A stretch of DNA of 26,124 nt, taken from positions 1-26,124 of IMG/VR virus record IMGVR_UViG_3300025759_000605, one strand, 5' to 3'. Both the position numbers and the translations under genes were made by a program. Shown here piece after piece: positions 1 to 5,429 of the stretch (position 1 is its first letter; each line of letters starts with the position of its first letter). Origin of the DNA: a virus. The notes below the pieces were generated by a model. It was not told the origin of the DNA and did not search any database. It worked only from the letters and a program-made list of their open reading frames with translations.

Positions 1-51
1 TTCTTTTTTAAATTGCTTCATTGCATACTTGCTTAAGTTTAAGTTATCCAT
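1..51 (-). CDS. 5' end of a leftward gene cut by the window edge
   Basis: Read on the minus strand, an ATG at 49-51 opens a frame that stays open for all 17 codons to the edge. The visible product starts MDNLNLSKYAMKQFKKE. An AGGAG ribosome binding site lies at 61-65, about ten bases upstream, which is strong support for the start. The site sits inside the last codons of the 26-codon gene upstream, whose stop is three bases before this ATG, so the two are probably translated as a pair. The fragment is basic and polar, and too short to assign a function. It faces away from the late operon and is probably an early gene. Confidence 0.6.
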   Translation of the reverse strand, partial: MDNLNLSKYAMKQFKKE

Positions 52-54
52 TTT

Positions 55-135
55 TTACACTCCTATAAATTCAATATAAATAAATACTGATATTAAAATA
101 ATAAATACATATTGGTATAATTCTGATCTAGTCAT
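55..135 (-). CDS. 26-residue membrane peptide, leftward
   Basis: An ATG at 133-135 (minus strand) opens a 26-codon frame ending in TAA at 55-57. A GGAG motif (rc of 143-146) lies seven bases upstream of the ATG. The peptide has a short polar start (MTRSELYQY) followed by a hydrophobic stretch (residues 10-25: VFIILISVFIYIEFIG), enough for one transmembrane helix. The stop is three bases from the next ATG, so it looks like the first gene of a leftward operon. A candidate promoter lies just upstream. The function is unknown; small membrane peptides are common among phage early genes. It could be a chance frame in AT-rich DNA, but the ribosome binding site and spacing argue for a real gene. Confidence 0.5.
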   Translation of the reverse strand: MTRSELYQYVFIILISVFIYIEFIGV

Positions 136-155
136 TTATAATCTCCATTTTGTTA

Positions 156-183
156 ATTATATTTATATCATTAAATGAAACAA
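156..183 (-). promoter_or_regulatory. candidate leftward promoter
   Basis: On the minus strand a perfect -10 hexamer TATAAT (156-161) sits 16 bases from a weak -35 TTGTTT (178-183). The predicted start near 149 is just upstream of the GGAG site of the 26-codon gene. The surroundings are very AT-rich, so a TATAAT by chance is likely, and the position is the main support. Confidence 0.3.
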
Positions 184-238
184 AATATAATTGCAAGTAA
201 AAAAGAATAAAAAAAAATAAATTATTTTATATTAGCTA

Positions 239-267
239 TTGACTATTAATATATATTATCATATAAA
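239..267 (+). promoter_or_regulatory. sigma70-type rightward promoter
   Basis: TTGACT (239-244) and TATAAA (262-267) are separated by exactly 17 bases, each one mismatch from the sigma70 consensus. Transcription would start near 274, giving a short leader with an AGGAG site at 287-291 before the ATG at 300. This is one of the two best promoter matches seen in the window (the other is at 1350). It drives the gene at 300-710 and possibly, through the terminator at 734, the late operon. It implies use of host RNA polymerase at this stage. Confidence 0.65.
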
Positions 268-299
268 GATAATATATTAATTAACTAGGAGTAAATAAA

Positions 300-710
300 A
301 TGGAATTTACACAACAACAAAATAAAAATTTAATAGAACTTAACAACAGATATTATGATTATCATCATAATGGAGCTGAAGGTTTAAATGATGAAGAAAA
401 AGAAAAAAGGCATGAATTAACCTTTCGTAAAAATCTTAAACAAACTTACGGCTTAAGATTACAAGGTGATAATAAATATTTTTACGCTTATCAAATTGCA
501 GAATTTATCGATTGGATAGAACAAAACGGCATAAGACAATATTCTTATGAGGAAATTAAAGAAGTAAGAATTGGTAAATCTTTTTATTGTCACGAAATAA
601 ACATTGTTTTAAAATCTGGCGGAGTTTCTGATTTTAAAAGATTTGATAATATTAAAAGTTTATTAAGTTTTATTGAGGGCTTTAATTCTTGTAAAGATAA
701 TTGGAGATAA
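300..710 (+). CDS. unknown 136-residue protein, monocistronic
   Basis: I do not recognise this protein. It is charged, mostly alpha-helical in appearance at the N-terminus (Gln/Asn/Glu/Lys-rich residues 1-45), followed by a mixed segment with several Tyr and Phe residues (for example DNKYFYAYQIAEFIDWIE near residues 57-74) and a helical C-terminus ending in CKDNWR. There is no signal peptide or membrane segment. The start is fixed by AGGAG at 287-291 and by the promoter at 239-267. A Rho-independent terminator follows at 734-759, so the gene forms its own transcription unit at the boundary between leftward and rightward genes. That position suits an early regulator, host takeover or exclusion protein, but nothing in the sequence proves it. 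Confidence 0.8.
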   Translation: MEFTQQQNKNLIELNNRYYDYHHNGAEGLNDEEKEKRHELTFRKNLKQTYGLRLQGDNKYFYAYQIAEFIDWIEQNGIRQYSYEEIKEVRIGKSFYCHEINIVLKSGGVSDFKRFDNIKSLLSFIEGFNSCKDNWR

Positions 711-733
711 TATTAAATATATAAGATTAATTT

Positions 734-759
734 AAGGGCTATTTATTAGCCCTTTTTTT
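734..759 (+). terminator. Rho-independent terminator
   Basis: An 8-bp perfect stem AAGGGCTA / TAGCCCTT (734-741 and 747-754) with a 5-base loop runs into a T-tract at 753-759. It lies 24 bases after the gene ending at 710 and separates it from the packaging and late genes. Confidence 0.85.
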
Positions 760-778
760 ATGCAATTAAATAATTATA

Positions 779-806
779 TTGATAAAATAAATAATTCTAG
801 TATTAA
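779..806 (+). promoter_or_regulatory. weak candidate promoter before the AT-hook gene
   Basis: TTGATA (779-784) and TATTAA (801-806) are spaced by 16 bases, directly behind the terminator at 734-759 and ahead of the start at 836. The match is modest and the DNA AT-rich. It is listed because this gene otherwise needs read-through of that terminator. Confidence 0.25.
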
Positions 807-835
807 TTATATCAAAGAGTTAAGGAATTAATTAT

Positions 836-1243
836 ATGAAAAAGATAGCAGAAGCAGACAACGTCAACGGCAATTTTGAAAATGCACCAGTAAAAAAGAG
901 GCGAGGTCGACCAGTTGGCAGTAAGTCGAAAGGATCGCCAAAGGTTATTGCACAAAATATCCTCAAGAGACAATTAACGCACGCCTTAAACAGTATGAGC
1001 GATAGAAAGGATAAACCATTGCACCAATTAATTGATAATTACTTAACTGAGGACATAGGTAACATACAAAAGTTTAGCTTCTTATTTCCTAAGGAGAGCA
1101 ATATAGATTTAAAAGGCGGTTCTCTCTTTTCTAATACATTATCAGAAGTTTCAAAACGTATTCAAGATTATAAAAAACCCTCCCTAAAAGAAGCGGACGT
1201 AGTTACAATAGATAATGATATTATAGATATAGAGAGCGATTAA
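836..1243 (+). CDS. AT-hook DNA-binding protein, candidate small terminase subunit
   Basis: The 135-residue product has a strongly basic N-terminal part with an AT-hook-like core (KKRRGRPVGSKSKGSPK, about residues 20-36), which typically binds the minor groove of AT-rich DNA. A helical stretch follows (VIAQNILKRQLTHALNSM) and then an acidic, Ile/Asp-rich tail. The gene lies directly upstream of terL, where tailed phages usually carry the small terminase subunit that recognises packaging DNA. The function is inferred from position and basic charge; no classical TerS fold can be claimed from sequence alone. A purine-rich site (taagga, around 820-825) precedes the ATG. The non-coding stretch that follows would be a natural binding target if it is a packaging protein. 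Confidence 0.75.
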   Translation: MKKIAEADNVNGNFENAPVKKRRGRPVGSKSKGSPKVIAQNILKRQLTHALNSMSDRKDKPLHQLIDNYLTEDIGNIQKFSFLFPKESNIDLKGGSLFSNTLSEVSKRIQDYKKPSLKEADVVTIDNDIIDIESD

Positions 1244-1244
1244 A

Positions 1245-1342
1245 CCCCCCCCTTCTTTATTTGTCGCCCCCTCTACCTGTATATATGTATACCCCCCTCT
1301 CTTAAAAAAATTCCATATATGGTGCTGCTAAAAAAAATTTTT
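1245..1342. other. C-run, palindrome and A-tract stretch between the AT-hook gene and terL
   Basis: This non-coding DNA is unlike the rest of the window. It has C-runs of 8, 5 and 6 bases (1245-1252, 1267-1271, 1292-1297), a perfect 10-base palindrome CCATATATGG (1313-1322), and an A-run followed by a T-run (about 1330-1342), which tends to bend DNA. A further 5-base C-run is at 1421-1425. Its place between a candidate TerS and TerL fits a packaging or recognition site, but this is inference. Confidence 0.5.
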
Positions 1343-1349
1343 CTATATA

Positions 1350-1378
1350 TTGACAAGTCTTGAGAAATCACGAACAAT
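1350..1378 (+). promoter_or_regulatory. candidate promoter for the RNA before terL
   Basis: A perfect -35 hexamer TTGACA (1350-1355) is followed after 17 bases by AACAAT (1373-1378), which matches four of six -10 positions. The predicted start, about 1385, falls two bases before the first arm of an 11-bp inverted repeat. That agreement raises the credibility of a -10 box that is weak on its own. Confidence 0.45.
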
Positions 1379-1384
1379 GCAATC

Positions 1385-1510
1385 ATATGAAATAATTATG
1401 TTGTTTTAGAACAACTATCTCCCCCAAAATAATATCGTTCAAAAAAAATTATTTCATTACTGAAAAGGGAAGGGTGCGTTTTAATTCCATTTTTCGTACC
1501 CTTTTTTTTT
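1385..1510 (+). ncRNA. putative structured RNA or attenuator leader upstream of terL
   Basis: No convincing reading frame occupies this stretch, but it is rich in paired elements. Perfect 11-base arms ATGAAATAATT (1387-1397) and AATTATTTCAT (1447-1457) can pair. They enclose a hairpin GTTGTT-TTAG-AACAAC (1400-1415) and a C-run (1421-1425). A strong terminator (1470-1510) follows. With the promoter at 1350-1378 this makes a transcript of about 125 bases whose 5' end coincides with the long stem. It could be a free small RNA, or a leader that attenuates terL and the late operon by partial termination. Boundaries and function are inferred; no known RNA family was recognised. Confidence 0.5.
1470..1510 (+). 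terminator. Rho-independent terminator 22 bases before terL
   Basis: A 9-bp stem (1470-1478 with 1495-1503, one G-T wobble) of AAGGGTGCG and CGTACCCTT has a 16-base loop and runs into nine T's (1502-1510). No promoter could fit between it and the terL start at 1533, so terL must be expressed by read-through or antitermination. Confidence 0.8.
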
Positions 1511-1532
1511 AAAACAGACATAATGAGTCAGA

Positions 1533-2936
1533 ATGAGTAAAGAACAACTATCAGATATATTAGCAGAATTAGCATTAGACCCAGTTATGTTTGTTGAAAC
1601 AATGCTACAGGTAAAACCTGAAAAATGGCAAAGAGAATTTTTACAAAACGTCATGCAGAACCCAAGATGTGCTGTCAAGTCAGGGCATGGCGTAGGTAAG
1701 ACAGCAGTTTTATCTTGGTTGATATTGTGGTGGGTATTTACACGACACCCTTGCAAGGTTGTCTGCACAGCCAATACTGCTCACCAATTATCAGATGTTC
1801 TATGGGCTGAAGCTCAAAAATGGGCAAGACGTTTGCCTGAGAGTTTTTATTCGCAAATGGATATGAAATCCGACAAAATTAATATTGCAGGTTCGACAGA
1901 CTCGTATGCTGTGGCTCGTGTGTCTCGTAGAGAAAACCCAGAAGCCTTACAAGGTTTCCATTCTGAAAACCTCTTGTTTATTATTGATGAGGCATCAGGG
2001 GTAGATGATAAGATATTTGAGGTAGGTGAAGGTTCGTTATCAACACCAGATGCTAAAGTTGTTATGACTGGCAACCCTACTCGTACATCAGGTTATTTTT
2101 TTAATGCGTTTCATGCAATGCGTGACCGTTGGACTAAAATGACTGTAAGCTGTGCTGACTCATCACAAGTATCAAAAGAATTTATTGAGGATATGAACAT
2201 AAAATATGGTTCTGACTCAAACGTATATAGAGTTAGGGTGCTTGGCGAGTTTCCAAAAGCAGAAGATGACACTGTTATACCACTCTATATGGTAGAAAGC
2301 TCTATAGACAGAGATATATCAGTTGACCCCTATGAACCTGTTGTTTGGGGTTTAGATGTCGCCAATTTTGGCTCTGACAGAACCGCATTGTGTAAAAGAC
2401 GTGGTGCTGAGTTAATAGAGCCTGTACGCACATGGCAAGGTAAAGACCTAATGGAAACAGTAGGTATTGTTATGAATGAGTACGAAATATGTAATTATAA
2501 GGACAAACCAACGGATATAATGGTAGATAGTATAGGTATCGGTTCTGGAGTAGCGTCAAGGCTAACCGAATTGGATTTGCCTGCTAGACCCATACAGGTT
2601 TCCGAAAGTCCTGCTCTAAAAACAAAATATATGCGATTGCGAGACGAGCTATGGTTTAGAGCAAGAGAATGGTTTGAAGGGCGTGATGTACGCATTATGC
2701 AAGATGATAAATTAATAGAAGAACTAATAGCTCCTCGTTTTAAATTTACATCTAACGGAAAAATAAAAGTTGAAGCCAAAGACGAGTTTAAAAAAAGATT
2801 AGGTGGTCGTAGCTGTGACTTAGCTGATGCCTTTTGCCTAACCTTTGCACAACAAGCCTTTACAGCTTCTGCTCGTGGAGGTCATACGCATTGGAATAAA
2901 CCAATACAATATAAGGACAGTTCATGGATTACTTAG
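1533..2936 (+). CDS. terL: terminase large subunit (packaging ATPase and nuclease)
   Basis: This 467-residue protein is the motor that pumps DNA into the prohead and cuts the concatemer. The ATPase domain shows an adenine-binding-type W32-Q33, a Walker A motif SGHGVGKT (residues 50-57) and a Walker B strand LLFIIDEAS (147-155, with D152-E153). The RNase H-like nuclease domain shows acidic residues at D275 (WGLDVANFGSD), D332 (IMVDSIGIGSG) and D429/D432 (CDLADAF). Length is typical of the family. There is no good Shine-Dalgarno before ATG 1533, and a six-codon mini-frame (1523-1540, stop included) overlaps the start, so translation may be weak or coupled. The strong terminator at 1470-1510 lies directly upstream. 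The next gene overlaps the 3' end by 13 bases. Confidence 0.97.
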   Translation: MSKEQLSDILAELALDPVMFVETMLQVKPEKWQREFLQNVMQNPRCAVKSGHGVGKTAVLSWLILWWVFTRHPCKVVCTANTAHQLSDVLWAEAQKWARRLPESFYSQMDMKSDKINIAGSTDSYAVARVSRRENPEALQGFHSENLLFIIDEASGVDDKIFEVGEGSLSTPDAKVVMTGNPTRTSGYFFNAFHAMRDRWTKMTVSCADSSQVSKEFIEDMNIKYGSDSNVYRVRVLGEFPKAEDDTVIPLYMVESSIDRDISVDPYEPVVWGLDVANFGSDRTALCKRRGAELIEPVRTWQGKDLMETVGIVMNEYEICNYKDKPTDIMVDSIGIGSGVASRLTELDLPARPIQVSESPALKTKYMRLRDELWFRAREWFEGRDVRIMQDDKLIEELIAPRFKFTSNGKIKVEAKDEFKKRLGGRSCDLADAFCLTFAQQAFTASARGGHTHWNKPIQYKDSSWIT

Positions 2937-3187
2937 ACGAATTAGAGATAATGTTTACAGAGGAGCAAGAATACGCTGCTGAAAATCCTGTAACTCATGC
3001 TATTTTTATAGGTATGGTAGAAAATTTACAATCTATTAATAAAACTGGTATAGATTGGGAAACAATTTGTGATGTTACATTAGCTTCTGCAGCCTATTGT
3101 TTCTTTAAGAGTGGTGGCTCAGCAGATGAATTTGTTGAAAAACTTACAACAGTTAATATTGCACCAGATAATATAGATATAAATTAG
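2924..3187 (+). CDS. unknown 87-residue acidic protein
   Basis: The start overlaps the end of terL by 13 bases, which implies coupled translation. The product is acidic (MDYLDELEIMFTEEQEY...) and appears helical, with a Cys-containing central segment (TICDVTLASAAYCFFKSGG, about residues 47-65). There is no clear signal peptide or membrane helix. I do not recognise it. It belongs to the packaging/portal block by position. The following gene has a very good ribosome binding site (aggagg, 3186-3191) that overlaps this gene's stop. Confidence 0.75.
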   Translation: MDYLDELEIMFTEEQEYAAENPVTHAIFIGMVENLQSINKTGIDWETICDVTLASAAYCFFKSGGSADEFVEKLTTVNIAPDNIDIN

Positions 3188-3196
3188 GAGGAAAAT

Positions 3197-3310
3197 ATGG
3201 AAAAATTAAAAGACATTCTTAACTATGTTAAGGATCATCAGTGGGATTACGTTGATGCTGCATTAGGCGGTATTATCGGATTACTTTTATTCATCATTAT
3301 AGTGAGTTAG
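3197..3310 (+). CDS. 37-residue single-span membrane peptide
   Basis: The ATG at 3197 follows a strong AGGAGG site (3186-3191) at good spacing. The 37-residue product has a charged, aromatic N-terminal half (MEKLKDILNYVKDHQWDYVDAAL) and a hydrophobic C-terminal helix (residues 23-36, rich in Ile/Leu, ending IIIVS). This is a small N-in or N-out single-span membrane protein of unknown role. It sits between packaging and portal genes, an unusual place for a membrane peptide. The ribosome binding site and absence of overlap support it as a real gene. Confidence 0.7.
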   Translation: MEKLKDILNYVKDHQWDYVDAALGGIIGLLLFIIIVS

Positions 3311-3314
3311 AATC

Positions 3315-3419
3315 ATGCAAAGAAGTCAAATATTAGCTATGGAAAGGGAAGTTAAAAAACCTGCTCCTAAAAAAACAGAAAAAACTTCCGAAAAAAAGAA
3401 AACAACCAAAAAAGGTTAA
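3315..3419 (+). CDS. 34-residue Lys-rich peptide
   Basis: A 34-codon frame starts at ATG 3315, four bases after the previous stop, and ends three bases before the portal start. The N-terminus is ordinary (MQRSQILAMEREVKKP), and the rest is a Lys/Thr-rich tail with about 13 lysines. It resembles the other tiny basic proteins at 21723-21991. No Shine-Dalgarno is clear, so translation may depend on coupling with the upstream gene. A role in binding DNA or in the portal vertex is possible but unsupported. Confidence 0.5.
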   Translation: MQRSQILAMEREVKKPAPKKTEKTSEKKKTTKKG

Positions 3420-3422
3420 ATA

Positions 3423-5429
3423 ATGGATAAGTTAGAATTTAATGCTTTAGTGCGTAATGAGATTGAAAACGCATTAGGGTATTATGACTCAGAATATGGT
3501 ACAGACCGAATAACTGCCATGAATTATTATATGGGCGAAGATTTCGGTAATGAACAAGAAGGTCGTTCTCAAGTTGTTACAACAGAGGTTGCCGACACTA
3601 TTGAGTTCATTATGCCTAGCCTTATGCGTACTTTCACACAGACAGATGAATTTGTAAAATTTATGCCTCGTCAACCTGAAGATGTAGAAGGTGCTAAACA
3701 AGCAACATCATACGCAAATTATGTTTTAAACTGTCAGAATAACGGATTTGTTATACTGCATAATTTTTTTAAAGATGCGTTGTTACAAAAACTAGGCGTT
3801 GTAAAAGTGTATTATGATGAGACAGAAGAAGCCCAAGAAGAAGAATATACTGGGTTATCTGATGACGAGCTAACATTATTACTACAAGACCCTAATGTTG
3901 AGATAGTATCACAAAATACAGAAGAATATGGTGAAGAAGGTGTTGATGAGATGGGTATGCCTATGTCAGATTACTCTGTTTCCCATGATGTTGTAATAAA
4001 ACGTATGTCTTATGGTGGTATGATTAAAGTTGATAATATTCCGCCTGAAGAATTTTTAGTGTCAAAACGTGCTGCGTCAATAGAAGATGCAGACTTTGTA
4101 GCTCACCGCACAACTATGAAAGTTGGTGATCTTATACAAATGGGTTATGACAGAGAATTAGTAGAAAAATACGCAGGATATACTGAGTTAGACACAAGTT
4201 CAGAAGTACAAAATCGCTTTGAAGATGTAGAAAGCAGTGATGCTACCGATTCTAGCGATATGTCTATGCGTGATGTATTGGTTGTTGAATCTTATATTAA
4301 GTCAGATTATGACGGAGATGGTGTTGCTGAGTTACGCAGAGTTGTAACATTAGGTAGCGGTTTTGAAATAGTCGAAAACGAAGCCTTTGACCATGTACCA
4401 TTCGCTTGTCTATCACCAATATTAATGCCACATAGATTAGTTGGCAGAAGTATTGCAGAACTTATTATGGATTTACAGTTAATTAAATCTACTGTTCTAC
4501 GTCAATTACTAGACAATATATATTTAACAAACAATGCTCGTGTAGCTGCTGTAGAAGGTCAAGTAAATCTTGATGATTTATTAAATTCAAGAGCAGGTGG
4601 TATTGTTCGTATGCGTCAGCCAAATGCAGTGCAAGTATTGCAACCTCCTATGGTTGGTCAAAATGCTTTTAGTTTACTACAGTATTTAGACGAAATTAGA
4701 GAACAACGCACTGGTTTATCAAAAGCCTCTATGGGTCTTGACGCAGATGCGCTACAAAGCACAACAGCTACTGCGGTTGCTGCACAAATGAGTGCTGCAC
4801 AAGGTAAAATTGAAATGATTGCAAGAGTGTTTGCCGAGACAGGTGTTAAACAACTGTTTAGACTTGTGCTTACATTATGCTTACATCATGGCAAGAAAGA
4901 ACAAATGATACGTCTTAACAATAAGTTTGTGCCAATAGACCCTTCTAATTGGAAACATGAGTATGATTTATCTGTTAATGTAGGGTTAGGTTCTGGTCAA
5001 ACTAACGAAAAAATGGCGTTCCTTGCACAAATGGCACAGAAACAAGAACAGATATTACTTCAAATGGGTGCTGAGAACCCATTAGTAGATTTACAGCAAT
5101 ATAGAAATACCCTTGCTGAGCTTGCAAGTATGGCAGGATTTAAAGATGCAACAAGGTTCTTTAAAAATCCAGAAGATACGCCTCCGCAACCACAACAACC
5201 TCCGCCCCCTAGTGAAGCTGAGATGAAGATGCAGTTTGAACAACAAAAATTCCAAGCTGAATTAGAATTGCAAAAGGCTAAACAAGATGCAGAACTTGCG
5301 TTAAAACGTGAAGAACTGCAAATGAAAATGCAAATACGTCAAGAAGAATTACGTTATGAAGCACAGTTAAGAGGATTTGAACAACAAGTTGGTGGTAAGC
5401 CATCTACTAATTTACCGAGAGTTGAGTAA
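3423..5429 (+). CDS. portal protein
   Basis: The 668-residue product has the size, composition and position (after TerL, before scaffold and capsid) of the dodecameric portal through which DNA enters and leaves the head. The N-terminus (ALGYYDSEYGTDRITAMNYY) and the middle (SIAELIMDLQLIKSTVLRQLLDNIYLTNNARVAAVEG) resemble large portals of podoviruses such as P22-type and SU10-type. The C-terminus has a Pro/Gln-rich linker starting near residue 586, then a long Glu/Gln/Lys coiled coil to residue 650, which fits a barrel or core-contact region. The stop overlaps the next start as TAATG, so downstream translation is coupled. Confidence 0.92.
   Translation: MDKLEFNALVRNEIENALGYYDSEYGTDRITAMNYYMGEDFGNEQEGRSQVVTTEVADTIEFIMPSLMRTFTQTDEFVKFMPRQPEDVEGAKQATSYANYVLNCQNNGFVILHNFFKDALLQKLGVVKVYYDETEEAQEEEYTGLSDDELTLLLQDPNVEIVSQNTEEYGEEGVDEMGMPMSDYSVSHDVVIKRMSYGGMIKVDNIPPEEFLVSKRAASIEDADFVAHRTTMKVGDLIQMGYDRELVEKYAGYTELDTSSEVQNRFEDVESSDATDSSDMSMRDVLVVESYIKSDYDGDGVAELRRVVTLGSGFEIVENEAFDHVPFACLSPILMPHRLVGRSIAELIMDLQLIKSTVLRQLLDNIYLTNNARVAAVEGQVNLDDLLNSRAGGIVRMRQPNAVQVLQPPMVGQNAFSLLQYLDEIREQRTGLSKASMGLDADALQSTTATAVAAQMSAAQGKIEMIARVFAETGVKQLFRLVLTLCLHHGKKEQMIRLNNKFVPIDPSNWKHEYDLSVNVGLGSGQTNEKMAFLAQMAQKQEQILLQMGAENPLVDLQQYRNTLAELASMAGFKDATRFFKNPEDTPPQPQQPPPPSEAEMKMQFEQQKFQAELELQKAKQDAELALKREELQMKMQIRQEELRYEAQLRGFEQQVGGKPSTNLPRVE

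Noticed and set aside
1523-1540. Mini-frame of five codons plus stop overlapping the terL start
   Set aside because: It is too short to call a gene and has no ribosome binding site. It is mentioned only as a possible influence on terL translation.
1481-1774. Minus-strand frame over the terminator and the start of terL
   Set aside because: It is antisense to the TerL ATPase domain, with no ribosome binding site, and its codons cross the terminator hairpin.
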